DNA from: Odoribacter sp.
Lineage (GTDB): Bacteria; Bacteroidota; Bacteroidia; Bacteroidales; Muribaculaceae
Length of the DNA: 64,000 nt
Assembly (NCBI GenBank): GCA_023663145.1
Contig: JAMPHZ010000002.1
Coordinates: 105,071-169,070 of the forward strand
Direction: 5' to 3'
Below, piece after piece: positions 1 to 10,025 of the stretch. The notes beneath the pieces are model-generated. The model ran no database searches, was not told the DNA's origin, and was given only the letters and a program-made list of their open reading frames with translations. Made by a program: the position numbers and the translations under genes. Position 1 is the stretch's first letter. Each line of letters begins with the position of its first letter.

Positions 1-1
1 G

Positions 2-481
2 GCCGATAAAGAGAACTATTATCCCGCAGGGCAGATATTCCGTGAGACAGCCGACAACGAACTTCACCACGCCAAGGTATTCTTCAAATTCCTGAAAGGC
101 GGTTCAGTTGAAGTACCCATGACCGTCGACGCAGGCGTGATAGGAACCACAGCCCAGAATCTTGAAATCGCCATCAGTGAAGAAAACAACGAGGGCGTAA
201 AACTTTACACAGCTGCTGCAAAAGTCGCAGATGAGGAAGGCTTCAGCGACATAGCCGAGCATTTCCGCGCCATCGCCACTGTGGAAGCACGCCACGAAAA
301 ACGCTTCAAGATGCTTCTTGATCAGGTCAAGAACGACACAATGTGGAAACGCGACACCCCCATCACCTGGCAGTGCCTCGTGTGCGGATACCAGTTCGAA
401 GGAACTGAGCCTCCAAAGGTATGTCCCGCATGTGATCACCCTTATCAGCACTACATTGGACTTGACTACGACGTAATCTAA
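2..481 (+). CDS. rbr: Rubrerythrin, 5' end outside the window
   Basis: The reading frame is open from base 2 to the stop at 481, so the gene begins upstream of the window; 159 residues are visible. The first 45 residues include FRETADNELHHAKVF and the later EARHEKRF, both typical ferritin-like di-iron helices with E/H ligands. The last 40 residues are a rubredoxin-like domain with two CxxC knuckles (CLVCGY and CPACDHP) that would bind one iron. Rubrerythrins reduce hydrogen peroxide in the cytoplasm of anaerobes, taking electrons through the rubredoxin domain. An internal ATG at 119 is not the start, because it would remove conserved di-iron ligands. A terminator hairpin follows at 522-554, so this is the last gene of its transcript. 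Confidence 0.95.
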   Translation, partial: ADKENYYPAGQIFRETADNELHHAKVFFKFLKGGSVEVPMTVDAGVIGTTAQNLEIAISEENNEGVKLYTAAAKVADEEGFSDIAEHFRAIATVEARHEKRFKMLLDQVKNDTMWKRDTPITWQCLVCGYQFEGTEPPKVCPACDHPYQHYIGLDYDVI

Positions 482-521
482 GACTACACGGTATACAGAA
501 CTGCTTATCAAGCTGATATAC

Positions 522-560
522 ATCCCGCTCCCTGTTATATAATAGGAGCGGGATTAATTT
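522..560 (+). terminator. Intrinsic terminator after rubrerythrin
   Basis: The arms ATCCCGCTCC (522-531) and GGAGCGGGAT (545-554) are perfectly complementary and are followed by TAATTTATAT. It lies 41 nt after the rubrerythrin stop. Confidence 0.8.
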
Positions 561-609
561 ATATAAAGAACATGCGTGTGTGCCTTTGATTCAAAAAAAA
601 GAAAGAATA

Positions 610-642
610 TTTGCATATCCTGTTAAAAATACGTTACTTTGC
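610..642 (+). promoter_or_regulatory. Bacteroidetes-type promoter for the 710 gene
   Basis: TTTG (610-613), a 20 nt spacer and TTACTTTGC (634-642) match the -33/-7 pattern with one mismatch in the -7 (TT for TA). The expected transcript start near 648 would give a leader of about 60 nt. Confidence 0.6.
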
Positions 643-709
643 GTATGAAAAAGTTAACAGTTTAACTTATAACAGTATTTTTATCGCAATTTTTTCCATC
701 TTCAGGTAC

Positions 710-2548
710 ATGAAACATTGTTACTCCATCTTATTGTTTATATTCATGACTGTTGCATCGTTAAATACGGCTGCACAGGACATTACGTTCACCATTGATT
801 TCAATGACCCGGAAGCGGTTACCGTAACGAAGGATTACACGGAAAACATTGAGATCGTAGCCGGAGTGAATACATTCACAGTCCCCCCGCGATCGTCAAT
901 GCAAATAATAGTAAACAAGGGATTTGCATTTGAGTCCATAACCGACAAGGCCGGCACGCCCCAGCAGTATTACGACGGCGCATGGTATCTTTCAATATGG
1001 GATCAAAGCGTGCAGGGTGAGGCATTTACCGTAAAAACCGTTAACCTTGGAGCTTCGCGCACCGCCTCCTTTACACTTGAAGTAGACAATGCTTCTATGG
1101 TAAGCGCGGTTTTCTCAGGTACTTCTCTACGCCCGACATTGCAGAACGGCACGCAGGTAATAAGTTTCGATCCCGAAATCGAAAGCACTCTATATCTTTC
1201 AGCCATCGGAGCACAGAAGCTCTATAGCGTTACTCTCGACGGAGAACCCGTAAGTATTGAAGAGACAGTAGCCATACCACTCGAAGACGGTTGTATAGTG
1301 AACGTCAAGGCTCAATTCCCCCAAAAGCCCGTCACTGTCACCATTGATTTTGACGAAAGCCTCACACCCGGACTCGTTACAGATGTTTCCATAAATTACA
1401 CAACCCTTGCCGGTTTCAACGGGAAGACATTCACGGCTGACTCGGGAGACTATGTCGATCTATACTTCAATACCGCCAAATATAAAGTAGATGAAATCTT
1501 GATAAACGGAGTCCCATACGACCTGCAGTACTTCTACGATGCTATCAGCTTCACACCTGTCGAAGATGCTGTTGTAGCAGTTAAGGCTCATCCATGGGGC
1601 ACGATTGACGTGATAGTCAACATCGAAAATCCCGACGACATAATACTTTATGCCGGATTCATGCAGCCCGAGAACATAGTTAAGCTTGCCGCAGGCCGCA
1701 ATGAAGTAAAAGTTCCCGAAGATGCGCCCGCCCTGTCATGGAGCGCGACAAACGGCTCGGAGATAGTATCGGTAACATCAGACCTTGCCGGAGAAATCAA
1801 CGGCACCTCAATAACCGCGACACCGGGTCTGCAGCTTACTTTCATCACCCGCAAAATCACCCTCGGCCAGACATTTGTGTTCTGGGTCGACGACCGCACA
1901 GCTGCCGAATATTATTTCCGCCTCCGCAATGCCAAACGAGAAGATTACCCGGTAGTGAACGGCTATAATGTGATTGATTTCACCGACTCATATAATCCTT
2001 ATGAGCTGTCGTTCGTAGGCGCACCATTCGGCGCCCTCTACATCAACGGGGAGGAAATGGCCCCAACATTCGAGGGAGGCACATATTGGGAAATAAACGT
2101 TGCGGAAGGTGATGTGATCAAATGCTTCTGCAAGAAAAAGCCTGTCATGTGCAACACATCTTTCAATGTGACAGGCGAAGGCGATGCAACTTTCACCTAC
2201 GACATCATCAAGACATTTGACAATTGGCGCGAAGGCTTTGAATGCTTCAGTGGCACACAAGTAATAATCGCGCCGGCTCAGGATGTAACCAATGCTACAT
2301 GTTCAGTAAACGGCACCGAAATAACACCTGACGAATCAGGCGCTTTCATGTTCACTGTCAACAGTGCTGACACTAAAGTTGATCTCAACCTCAAAAAAGG
2401 CGACGGCATAAGCAGCATTACTACCGATTACGGCACAGCAACCGACGCCCCCATCTACAACCTTCAAGGCATAAAAATTGAAACCTCGGTGTCAGAACTT
2501 CCCGCAGGTATTTATATCCGGGGCGGCAAGAAGATTCTTGTGAAGTAA
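710..2548 (+). CDS. Secreted multi-domain beta protein with short T9SS-like C-terminus
   Basis: 612 residues of unknown function. I chose the ATG at 710 because it begins a clear signal peptide (MKHCYSILLFIFMTVASLNTAAQ); a frame extended to a TTG at 611 would overlap the promoter. The mature part holds several related units of about 90-100 residues, each opening with a strand such as ITFTIDF, VTVTIDF or IDVIVNI, which suggests tandem beta-sandwich repeats. The end carries GISSI followed by YNLQG, PAGIYIRGG and KILVK, the short T9SS-like tail found on other proteins here. It stands alone between a promoter and a terminator. An adhesin or glycan-binding surface protein is possible, but no catalytic motif is visible. 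Confidence 0.8.
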   Translation: MKHCYSILLFIFMTVASLNTAAQDITFTIDFNDPEAVTVTKDYTENIEIVAGVNTFTVPPRSSMQIIVNKGFAFESITDKAGTPQQYYDGAWYLSIWDQSVQGEAFTVKTVNLGASRTASFTLEVDNASMVSAVFSGTSLRPTLQNGTQVISFDPEIESTLYLSAIGAQKLYSVTLDGEPVSIEETVAIPLEDGCIVNVKAQFPQKPVTVTIDFDESLTPGLVTDVSINYTTLAGFNGKTFTADSGDYVDLYFNTAKYKVDEILINGVPYDLQYFYDAISFTPVEDAVVAVKAHPWGTIDVIVNIENPDDIILYAGFMQPENIVKLAAGRNEVKVPEDAPALSWSATNGSEIVSVTSDLAGEINGTSITATPGLQLTFITRKITLGQTFVFWVDDRTAAEYYFRLRNAKREDYPVVNGYNVIDFTDSYNPYELSFVGAPFGALYINGEEMAPTFEGGTYWEINVAEGDVIKCFCKKKPVMCNTSFNVTGEGDATFTYDIIKTFDNWREGFECFSGTQVIIAPAQDVTNATCSVNGTEITPDESGAFMFTVNSADTKVDLNLKKGDGISSITTDYGTATDAPIYNLQGIKIETSVSELPAGIYIRGGKKILVK

Positions 2549-2586
2549 CTAAAAAAGCACCGTCAAATAATTAATATTCAATAACC

Positions 2587-2622
2587 GCCCCCGGGAGATC
2601 GTATGAGACTTCCGGGGGCAGT
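2587..2622 (+). terminator. Hairpin terminator after the 710 gene
   Basis: The arms GCCCCCGG (2587-2594) and CCGGGGGC (2612-2619) pair perfectly. The following T content is weak. It lies between convergent genes and could serve both. Confidence 0.55.
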
Positions 2623-2684
2623 TCATTGTTGCACAGGATCGGCATGATACTGCCAATGCACCTGCATGAAGGCGGTTCTTTATC

Positions 2685-3308
2685 TTATTCTATATTCAGT
2701 ATGCACATATCTCCAGCCAGCCCGAGCATTTCCTGAAGATATTTCTTGGTATGCTCCGGCGACACAGCCTCGCCATCAATCACCGGATCCTGATCTATCG
2801 CAGCAGTAGCGCCCAACGCACCAAGCACATGTGCGCATTGGGTGAGACGCCCGCAGCTGCTTTGAGACTCCGCAAGCCCTGAATAACAGTAATGCAACCA
2901 CCGGCCGGTGATTGACGTAAGCGCCCGGGCTTGCTCATAGACCCGGTCACTGAAAGGTAGAGTATCAATAGCCGACATCTCTGCAATGACAGTTGCGGTA
3001 AGCAAATCACACAGTCCCACAGCATGACCCCTGTTTCCCGTTATAGCCGAAATATCGGCAGTGCACAGACACAGCAACGCACACGACAGAGCTTCCACCG
3101 GCATGCCGCCCGTCAGCAACAGTCTCACATGCAGCGCGGCTGAATCCAGGAAATCATCGCCGCATTCATAACCGTCGTGAGCAGATCCTCGCAAGTTGGC
3201 CTCGGCTATGGCCAAGGCCTCACCCGACAGGCGCAGCGCATCGTCAGCCTGACCGTTCAACAGCATTTGCTGAACCTCTTCACACATTTTCTTTACTGAG
3301 CTTTTCAT
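2685..3308 (-). CDS. Hypothetical helical protein, unrecognised
   Basis: 207 residues that I do not recognise. The protein has no signal peptide or membrane segment and is rich in Ala, Leu and Cys. It looks all-helical, with an N-terminal stretch (about residues 10-40: VQQMLLNGQADDALRLSGEA) that resembles one tetratricopeptide-like helix pair, so a TPR-like cytoplasmic protein is a guess. The start at 3308 is the only ATG that keeps the full frame. It is transcribed divergently from lptG with about 54 nt between start codons, so the two probably share control DNA. The base composition resembles the neighbouring genes. Confidence 0.65.
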   Translation of the reverse strand: MKSSVKKMCEEVQQMLLNGQADDALRLSGEALAIAEANLRGSAHDGYECGDDFLDSAALHVRLLLTGGMPVEALSCALLCLCTADISAITGNRGHAVGLCDLLTATVIAEMSAIDTLPFSDRVYEQARALTSITGRWLHYCYSGLAESQSSCGRLTQCAHVLGALGATAAIDQDPVIDGEAVSPEHTKKYLQEMLGLAGDMCILNIE

Positions 3309-3349
3309 CGCATATGGAATTTGTGAGTCAAAGTTATGAAAAAAATTGC

Positions 3350-3358
3350 TAACTTTGC
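3350..3358 (+). promoter_or_regulatory. -7 element directly in front of lptG
   Basis: TAACTTTGC (3350-3358) is a perfect -7 element ending 4 nt before the lptG ATG at 3363. No good -33 lies 19-20 nt upstream. If it is used, the mRNA would start at or next to the start codon, giving a leaderless or nearly leaderless transcript. Confidence 0.5.
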
Positions 3359-3362
3359 ACCA

Positions 3363-5210
3363 ATGTTCAAGATAAAACGACTCGACACTTTCATGTTGCA
3401 GCGGTTTCTGCCACTGTTGGTGATGACGTTCTTTATCTGCCTGTTTATCGTGCTCATGCAGTTCTTATTCCGCATGATCGACGATCTGGTAGGTAAGGGG
3501 CTGGGATTTGACATCCTCGGCGAGTTGTTTTTCTACGCCGCTCTCACCATGGTGCCCACAGCGCTCCCGTTGGCCATATTGCTGGCATCACTGATGGTAT
3601 TCGGGAACCTTGGCGAGAAACTTGAACTTACGGCCATGAAAGCGGCCGGCATATCTCTTTTCCGCATCATGCGTCCGCTTATCGTGCTGATGGTATTGAT
3701 AGCCATCGGTGCTTTTTTCTTTCAGAACAATGTGTTACCCGTCGCCCAGTCAAGGATGTGGACCCTGATGTTCTCGGTAAGACAAAAAACGCCTGAAGTC
3801 GAGATCCCAGAACAATCTTTCTACGACGAAATCCCGGGCATAAACCTATATATCGACCATAAGAACGCCGAGACAGGCATGCTCTACGGCATGATAATTT
3901 ATGACCTGAGCCGCGGCAATGAAAACACGCGTGTGATTCTCGCCGACTCCGGCAAATTCGCCTTTACTGAAGATAAGCGCCGACTGTTCCTTGAGTTGCA
4001 TTCAGGCGAACTGTTCGAGAACCTCAACGACAACTCAATGGGTGTCGGAACGTCCGGCTACATGCCATTCCGGCGCGAAGAATTCATTGACAAAGAAATC
4101 TATTTTGCATTTGACGCCAATTTCAACCGAATGGATGAGAGCGGCATTCGTTCACAATACGTAGGACAGAACATATCACAGCTTTTCGAATCAATCGACT
4201 CCATTGGGCGACGTGTTGACTCGATAGGCATAGTCTATGGCAACGAGCTGCTCGCCACATCTTATGTAGGATCTACACGCTACCGCGTTGATCGTGACAG
4301 CCTTGGCCGGCAGCACCTGACCCCCACACCGGTTCCGGAAGCCATTGCCAAAGCAGCCGCGACAAAATTTCACTATGATCTTGATTCGGTGTTCAACGCC
4401 CCTACTGCTTCATTTGCCAAGACATATGTGAGCCAAGCTCTTGCCGACGCAAAACGCGCCAAACAGGAATTCGAATACCGTGCCTTGATGCTCACCGAGC
4501 AAGACAAACTCATGCGACGACATGAAATCGAGATGCAACGCAAGTTCACACTATCATTTGCCGTGCTCGTATTCTTCTTTATCGGTGCTCCATTGGGTGC
4601 TATTATAAAGAAAGGAGGCTTGGGTACTCCCTTAGTAATATCGGTGTTCCTGTTCATCGTCTACTTCATTTTTGACAATATGGGCTACAAGATGGCCCGC
4701 GATGGCAAGGTAATAGTGTGGCAAGGCATGTGGCTCAGCACCATAGTGCTGATGCCATTAGGAGTGTTCTTCACATATAAGGCAGTAGATGACTCGGCAG
4801 TGTTCAATATCGATGCCTATAAGAATTTCTTCAACCGCCTGATAGGAAGGCGCGGCAAGCGGGCTTTGGAAATGAAGATGATTGTGATGCACGAAGTTGA
4901 GCCGCAAAAGGCTCTGGAATTGCTTCACGACTTCTCGTCGCGAATCGATGCAGCCCGCACCGCAATCTCCCACCGCACCCCTCTGCTGCGGTTCCTGCCC
5001 GTCAAAGCCGTCACCGCCCTGCGCGAACCTCTCAACTCCCTCATCGATTATCTGAGCAACTCCACTGATAAATACGTTATTAAATATATAAACGAGTATC
5101 CTTTTGAGCCGCGGCGCCGTGACCTTGATGACCTTGACCGCATAACCGCGCACCTCATTGACATATATACTCAACATAACGACCTAACAAAGCATCATGA
5201 ACTCCAATAA
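3363..5210 (+). CDS. lptG: LptF/LptG-family LPS export permease
   Basis: 615 residues of the YjgP/YjgQ family, the inner-membrane part of the Lpt machine that pulls lipopolysaccharide from the inner membrane towards the outer membrane. Three membrane helices lie in the first 130 residues, a periplasmic jelly-roll-like region follows, and further helices lie around residues 395-480. The sequence continues with a long soluble C-terminal part of about 130 residues, as in Bacteroidetes homologues. I start at 3363 (MFKIKRLD) because the family begins this way; an in-frame ATG at 3336 would place the -7 promoter element inside the gene. Its last 14 nt overlap ribBA, so the two are co-transcribed. 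Confidence 0.9.
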   Translation: MFKIKRLDTFMLQRFLPLLVMTFFICLFIVLMQFLFRMIDDLVGKGLGFDILGELFFYAALTMVPTALPLAILLASLMVFGNLGEKLELTAMKAAGISLFRIMRPLIVLMVLIAIGAFFFQNNVLPVAQSRMWTLMFSVRQKTPEVEIPEQSFYDEIPGINLYIDHKNAETGMLYGMIIYDLSRGNENTRVILADSGKFAFTEDKRRLFLELHSGELFENLNDNSMGVGTSGYMPFRREEFIDKEIYFAFDANFNRMDESGIRSQYVGQNISQLFESIDSIGRRVDSIGIVYGNELLATSYVGSTRYRVDRDSLGRQHLTPTPVPEAIAKAAATKFHYDLDSVFNAPTASFAKTYVSQALADAKRAKQEFEYRALMLTEQDKLMRRHEIEMQRKFTLSFAVLVFFFIGAPLGAIIKKGGLGTPLVISVFLFIVYFIFDNMGYKMARDGKVIVWQGMWLSTIVLMPLGVFFTYKAVDDSAVFNIDAYKNFFNRLIGRRGKRALEMKMIVMHEVEPQKALELLHDFSSRIDAARTAISHRTPLLRFLPVKAVTALREPLNSLIDYLSNSTDKYVIKYINEYPFEPRRRDLDDLDRITAHLIDIYTQHNDLTKHHELQ

Positions 5211-6414
5211 GATTCAACTCGACTCTATCGAGGAAGCTATCCACGACTTTCGCCAAGGCAAAATGGTAATCGTGGTTGACGATGAAGACCGCGAAAACGA
5301 AGGTGACCTTATCGTAGCCGCCGAAAAAATAACACCTGAGCAGGTCAACTTCATGCTCAAGAACGCGCGCGGCGTGCTGTGCGCGCCAATAACCATCGAC
5401 CGCTGCCGTGAGTTAGGACTTCCCCATCAGGTCGAAGATAACACCTCTGTGCTCGGAACTCCATTCACAGTCACCGTTGACAAACTCGAAGGCTGCTCGA
5501 CCGGAGTAAGCATCCAGGACCGCTGCGCCACCATCCGCGCATTGGCCGACCCCACCAGCACCCCCGGCACCTTCGGGCGCCCGGGTCACATAAATCCTCT
5601 TTATGCCCAGAACCAGGGCGTGCTGCGCCGCTCGGGACACACCGAGGCTGCCGTTGATCTCGCCCGACTGGCAGGTCTCGCGCCGGCAGCAGCCCTTATG
5701 GAAATCATGAGCGACGACGGCTCCATGGCCCGTCTGCCCGAGCTTAAAGAACGCAGCCGCGAATGGGGACTGAAACTCATATCGATCCGCGACCTCATCG
5801 CCTACCGCCTCCAGCACGAGAAATTAGTAGAGATGGGTGTCGAAGTCGACATGCCCACAGCCTACGGGCACTTCCGCCTTATCCCATTCAGGCAGAAAGA
5901 CAACGGGCTGGAACACATAGCCCTCGTCAAAGGTGACGTCGCCGGCGATGAGCCGGTGCTCGTCAGGGTACACTCTTCATGCGCCACCGGCGACATATTC
6001 GGCTCTAAACGTTGCGACTGCGGCGATCAGCTCCATAAAGCCATGGAAATGATCGACAAAGAAGGCCGCGGAGCAATCATATACCTGAATCAGGAAGGTC
6101 GTGGCATCGGACTCATGGACAAGATCAAGGCTTACAAGCTGCAGGAAGAAGGACTTGACACCGTGGAAGCCAATATACACCTCGGACATGCCGCCGACGA
6201 GCGCGACTACGGTGTAGGTGCGCAGATAATCAACCTGCTCGGCATAAAGAAGATGCGACTGATGACAAATAACCCTGTGAAACGGCGCGGCCTTGAAGGT
6301 TTCGGCATCGGGATCACCGAGAACGTACCTATCGAGATAGCCCCGAATTCTTACAACCAACGCTACATGACCACTAAAAAAGAACGCATGGGTCATGACC
6401 TGCATAAGGTGTGA
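5197..6414 (+). CDS. ribBA: Bifunctional riboflavin enzyme RibBA
   Basis: 405 residues. Residues 1-205 form 3,4-dihydroxy-2-butanone-4-phosphate synthase, with the acidic [11 protein letters not shown] loop and [18 protein letters not shown]. Residues 210-405 form GTP cyclohydrolase II, with zinc ligands C262, C273 and C275 (spacing as in E. coli RibA) and the [10 protein letters not shown] loop. The protein makes both starting compounds of riboflavin in the cytoplasm. The start codon lies inside the 3' end of lptG (14 nt overlap), so there is no room for an FMN riboswitch directly upstream. A terminator follows at 6437. Confidence 0.97.
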   Translation: MNSNKIQLDSIEEAIHDFRQGKMVIVVDDEDRENEGDLIVAAEKITPEQVNFMLKNARGVLCAPITIDRCRELGLPHQVEDNTSVLGTPFTVTVDKLEGCSTGVSIQDRCATIRALADPTSTPGTFGRPGHINPLYAQNQGVLRRSGHTEAAVDLARLAGLAPAAALMEIMSDDGSMARLPELKERSREWGLKLISIRDLIAYRLQHEKLVEMGVEVDMPTAYGHFRLIPFRQKDNGLEHIALVKGDVAGDEPVLVRVHSSCATGDIFGSKRCDCGDQLHKAMEMIDKEGRGAIIYLNQEGRGIGLMDKIKAYKLQEEGLDTVEANIHLGHAADERDYGVGAQIINLLGIKKMRLMTNNPVKRRGLEGFGIGITENVPIEIAPNSYNQRYMTTKKERMGHDLHKV

Positions 6415-6436
6415 GATCTGCCCACAATAATCCAAC

Positions 6437-6468
6437 GCGGCCACGCTCACTATCGCGGCCGCTTTTTA
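6437..6468 (+). terminator. Terminator after ribBA
   Basis: GCGGCC (6437-6442) pairs with GGCCGC (6457-6462), followed by TTTTTATTT. The T tract runs directly into the -33 box of the next promoter. Confidence 0.75.
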
Positions 6469-6501
6469 TTTGCACATCAGAAAAAAATATCGTACCTTTG
6501 C
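6469..6501 (+). promoter_or_regulatory. Promoter of the polysaccharide export pair
   Basis: TTTG (6469-6472), a spacer of exactly 20 nt, and TACCTTTGC (6493-6501). The expected leader is about 38 nt. I saw no inverted repeats around it of the kind that flip capsule promoters in Bacteroides. Confidence 0.8.
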
Positions 6502-6544
6502 CGCGCAATACGTATAAACAAAGGATATTAGATTTCTATAGAAA

Positions 6545-7387
6545 ATGAAATTCATCACCACTACTCTTGCCATCGCCGGCATGACACTCCTCGCCGGCTG
6601 CAGTGTATCCAAAAAAGTTCCTTACATCGTTGATGCCGAAGCTATTCCGGCTGAGATCCTTTCAGAGCAATCACACATCAACGACCCGATTCTCGCCCCG
6701 GGAGATCTCCTTAACATTGAGGTTACCGCCACCGACATGCAATCTGTGGTTCCGTTCAACAAAGGCATGTATATCAACGATCAAGGCAACATCAGCCGTG
6801 TATCCTCGTCTACATCTACCAACACCAACAACCTTGACGTGTCTACCGACTACTACCTTATAAACCAGGACGGCACGATCTACTTTCCTATAATTGGCAC
6901 AATTGATGCCTCAGGCAAGACCAAACTTGAGCTTGCCCAGGAAATAACAAATGCCATCTATCCACAATATATCAAGGAGAAACCAAAGGTGGAAGTGCGA
7001 CTGATGAACTTCCGCGTGGTTGTGACCGGCGCCGTGAAAGCACCCGGCATATACCAGAGCCACAACGAACGCATGAACTTCTTTGAAGCCATCGCACTCG
7101 CCGGTGACCTTGATATTAAAGGTGACCGCGAGAACATCCTGCTTTACCGCACCAACAGCGACGGCACACGAGAAGTGCACAAAATCAATATCCATGACAA
7201 AAACTTCCTTCTGTCGCCATATTTCTCACTGCAACAGAACGATATAATATACGTAGCGCCAAACTCCTCTATGGCGGCCAACGCATGGCAGCTCAATCCG
7301 GCAGTCGCTGCAACCATAACTTACGTGGGCGGCATCTCATCACTTGCCTCTCTTGTAATCGGCATTGTAAACCTTACAAAAAATTAA
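6545..7387 (+). CDS. Polysaccharide export lipoprotein (Wza-like)
   Basis: 280 residues. The signal peptide ends in a lipobox LLAGC, with Cys19 as the lipidated residue. Around residues 50-150 lies the polysaccharide export domain (DPILAPGDLLNIEV, then YFPIIGTIDASGKT), and around 155-240 an SLBB-type domain (VVVTGAVKAPGIYQ, LQQNDIIYVAPN). A hydrophobic C-terminal stretch (VGGISSLASLVIGIV) could cross a membrane. Such proteins form the outer-membrane channel for capsule or exopolysaccharide. The Wzc-like kinase follows after 6 nt, so the two act together. No glycosyltransferase sits beside them, so the sugar-building genes lie elsewhere. Confidence 0.92.
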   Translation: MKFITTTLAIAGMTLLAGCSVSKKVPYIVDAEAIPAEILSEQSHINDPILAPGDLLNIEVTATDMQSVVPFNKGMYINDQGNISRVSSSTSTNTNNLDVSTDYYLINQDGTIYFPIIGTIDASGKTKLELAQEITNAIYPQYIKEKPKVEVRLMNFRVVVTGAVKAPGIYQSHNERMNFFEAIALAGDLDIKGDRENILLYRTNSDGTREVHKINIHDKNFLLSPYFSLQQNDIIYVAPNSSMAANAWQLNPAVAATITYVGGISSLASLVIGIVNLTKN

Positions 7388-7393
7388 TCTGTA

Positions 7394-9799
7394 ATGTCAG
7401 AAGACGATAAAATCAACAAAATCGACAAAAAACTGCCAGCCGATGACGTACTTGACACCACCGGCCTGCTGCTCGATTATCTTGCCAATTGGAAATGGTT
7501 CGTAATCAGCGCCGTAATATTCCTTATTGGCGCTTACTTCTATATCTCCACAATCGTTCCGACATATCAGGTAAACGCATCAATTTACCTTAACAACGAC
7601 GATTCACAATCCAAAAACGCGTTCTCTTTCAATCCCGAGAACCCGATCATCGATATGAAAAATTATATCGATGAGACCGAACTCGAGATTCTGAAATCAC
7701 GTAACAACGTGATTGAGATCGTTGACTCACTCAAAATGGCCTACTCTTACTGGCGTGTGGGTAATTTGCGCGACATTCCATTGTACAACGACCGTGCAAT
7801 CAATGCCGTAATGGATTCCATGGCTCTAAACGACCTTGAAAAGCCCATTTTCATCACAGTGACAAACGGTTCCGAGGAAAACAAATACGATGTGGAAGTC
7901 AACACAATCTTCAACGAAGTTGACGAACACAAAAACTACACCAACGTGCAGCTCCCCCTCGTAATCGACCTCTCGGTAGGTGACGTGACTGTTAGCCGCG
8001 TGGAACAAGTCCCCGAACTCGAAGGCATAGAGCGTGTGGAAATCACCAATCCAAGAGCTGTGGCGGCACGCCTGTCAGCCGGTCTCAACATAGCTTTCGA
8101 AGAAAAAGCTCCGACCATCGTCCGGATAGCCTATAACACACCCATCCCACGCGAAGGCATTGATGTCATAAACACCCTTATCGACTTCTACAACCGCCAG
8201 ATCATCGAAGACAAAAACCGTTCAGCGATGCAGACAGAAGCTTTCATCCTTGAACGCCTCGTGATGATCAACGACGAACTGCGCGACGTTGAACAAAGAC
8301 TTCAAGAATACCGCCAGGCCCACAACATCTCTAACCTGGAACAACAGGTATCATCCAACCTGCAGACTGCGAAAACCACTCAGACTCAGCTCGCTGAAAT
8401 TGAGGCTCAGGCTGTGGTGATAAACGAAATCGAAGCCACAATAAAACGTGCCAACAACTTCGATCCCCTCCCCGCTGTCACATCCGACAACACCCTCAAC
8501 AGCGTAATCGTGAAATACAACGCAAAGGTTTCACGCCTCACACGCATGCTTGAGACATCAACCCCCGACAACCCCCTCGTTCGCACCCTGCAGGAAGAAC
8601 TCATCCGCGACAAGGCCGACATTCTCCAAAGCGTGTCATCCGTCAAACGGGGAATTCAAGCCCGGCGCAACAACATAGCCGCGATCGAAGGCCGCACCGA
8701 AGGTCAGCTGTCTTCACTCCCCCCAATCGACAAGGGGCTTCAGGAAATCTTCCGCGAACAACAGGTCAAGGTCAACATCTACACATTCCTGCTGCAGAAG
8801 CGTGAGGAAATAGCCCTGCAGAAAACTCTCGCCACTCCTACAGCGCGCCTTATCGACGACCCCACATCTACAGGTCCCGTGGCACCCCGCCGCATGATCA
8901 TATATTTCATGGCTCTCCTTCTGGGTCTCGCCGTTCCTGCCGGTATAATTTTCCTCAAGCGCTTCTTCTTCCCCATATATAAAGATCAGGAAGAACTGCA
9001 GCGACTAACCAATGTGCCCATTCTCGGCGAAATTTCCACCGACTTATCAAAAGACGGCAACGACATAGTGGTCGGCGCGAATGTATCCACGGCCATTGCA
9101 GAGTTATTCAGATTGCTGCGCAACAACATTGGCTTCACCAAAAACGGTGCGAACAAAAAAGTCATACTTGTAACCTCTTCCATCTCCGGTGAGGGCAAGA
9201 CATTCGTGGCAACCAACCTCGCCCTGACCTACGCCCTCACAGGCAAAAAGGTTGTAGTGGTAGGTATGGATATCCGTCGCCCGGTCCTCGCCCACAAGTT
9301 CGGGCTTAACAATCAGCAGGGCGTGACCACATTCCTCTCCGGCCAGACATCCGACATCAAGTCGCTGCTCCACCACAGCGACCTTAGCGAGAACCTTTAC
9401 ATACTTCCCGCCGGTCCCATTCCACCAAATCCCAACGAACTGTTGCTCAGCGACAACATGACCCGACTTATGGATCAGCTGCGCGCCGACTTTGATTACG
9501 TGATACTTGACACCGCTCCCATCGGCGTGATCTCCGACTCTTTCTTGATCATTCCTCACTCCGATATCCAGTTATACGTCACACGTGCGTCATACTCAAC
9601 CAAGAGCTGCCTCAAAGTATTGCATCAGGCGATCCGCGACAACCGTCTCAGCGACCCCTACATCGTGCTTAACGGTGTGAACATGAACGCAGGTTCCTAT
9701 TCTTACCGCAAATACGGACACTACTACCGCAGCACCAACGGCACCTACGGATACGGTTACGGCTACTCATCAGACAACAAAGACAAACGACAGAAATAA
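7394..9799 (+). CDS. Wzc-like chain-length regulator and tyrosine kinase
   Basis: 801 residues. The first 110 residues hold a Wzz-type domain with a membrane helix at about 33-52 (WFVISAVIFLIGAYFYI). Long coiled-coil regions fill about residues 270-480, and a second helix lies at about 503-522. A BY-kinase domain follows with Walker A SSISGEGKT (Lys602), Walker A' VVVGMDIRRP and Walker B DYVILDTAP. The C-terminus is a tyrosine cluster (YSYRKYGHYYR, then YGYGYGY) that is normally autophosphorylated. It controls polymerisation and export of surface polysaccharide in the inner membrane, as partner of the lipoprotein just upstream. A terminator follows. Confidence 0.95.
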   Translation: MSEDDKINKIDKKLPADDVLDTTGLLLDYLANWKWFVISAVIFLIGAYFYISTIVPTYQVNASIYLNNDDSQSKNAFSFNPENPIIDMKNYIDETELEILKSRNNVIEIVDSLKMAYSYWRVGNLRDIPLYNDRAINAVMDSMALNDLEKPIFITVTNGSEENKYDVEVNTIFNEVDEHKNYTNVQLPLVIDLSVGDVTVSRVEQVPELEGIERVEITNPRAVAARLSAGLNIAFEEKAPTIVRIAYNTPIPREGIDVINTLIDFYNRQIIEDKNRSAMQTEAFILERLVMINDELRDVEQRLQEYRQAHNISNLEQQVSSNLQTAKTTQTQLAEIEAQAVVINEIEATIKRANNFDPLPAVTSDNTLNSVIVKYNAKVSRLTRMLETSTPDNPLVRTLQEELIRDKADILQSVSSVKRGIQARRNNIAAIEGRTEGQLSSLPPIDKGLQEIFREQQVKVNIYTFLLQKREEIALQKTLATPTARLIDDPTSTGPVAPRRMIIYFMALLLGLAVPAGIIFLKRFFFPIYKDQEELQRLTNVPILGEISTDLSKDGNDIVVGANVSTAIAELFRLLRNNIGFTKNGANKKVILVTSSISGEGKTFVATNLALTYALTGKKVVVVGMDIRRPVLAHKFGLNNQQGVTTFLSGQTSDIKSLLHHSDLSENLYILPAGPIPPNPNELLLSDNMTRLMDQLRADFDYVILDTAPIGVISDSFLIIPHSDIQLYVTRASYSTKSCLKVLHQAIRDNRLSDPYIVLNGVNMNAGSYSYRKYGHYYRSTNGTYGYGYGYSSDNKDKRQK

Positions 9800-9830
9800 A
9801 TTCACTTCACAACGAAGACTCCCGACTATA

Positions 9831-9878
9831 ATCGGCGGCGCGATTCCTCGCAGGAAAGCGCCGCCGATATTTTATTTC
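9831..9878 (+). terminator. Terminator after the kinase gene
   Basis: ATCGGCGGCGC (9831-9841) and GCGCCGCCGAT (9858-9868) form a perfect 11 bp stem followed by ATTTTATTTC. Confidence 0.85.
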
Positions 9879-9918
9879 TGAAAAATATTAAAAATTCAGT
9901 CTATTTGGAGGTAACATG

Positions 9919-9950
9919 TTGTAGCTTTGCGTTTTTTGACGTATCTTTGC
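9919..9950 (+). promoter_or_regulatory. Promoter of the alpha-amylase gene
   Basis: TTG (9919-9921), a 20 nt spacer, and TATCTTTGC (9942-9950). A second -7-like TAGCTTTGC (9922-9930) lies within the spacer but has no -33 at the right distance. The leader would be about 70 nt. Confidence 0.7.
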
Positions 9951-10025
9951 AGCGTTAAGCAGCCCGTGGGGCCACGTTATCCTCCACCGCTGCAAGTATT
10001 GCACTTACATTATCACAATATAACC

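Noticed and set aside
104..523. A 139-codon open frame on the minus strand opposite rubrerythrin
   Set aside because: It is fully antisense to a well-conserved gene and has no family features or promoter.
5100..5200. FMN riboswitch in front of ribBA
   Set aside because: The ribBA start lies within the lptG coding sequence, and no riboswitch-like fold is visible there.
6420..6545. Invertible promoter of the capsule type in front of the export genes
   Set aside because: I saw no pair of inverted repeats flanking the promoter, and no recombinase gene is near.
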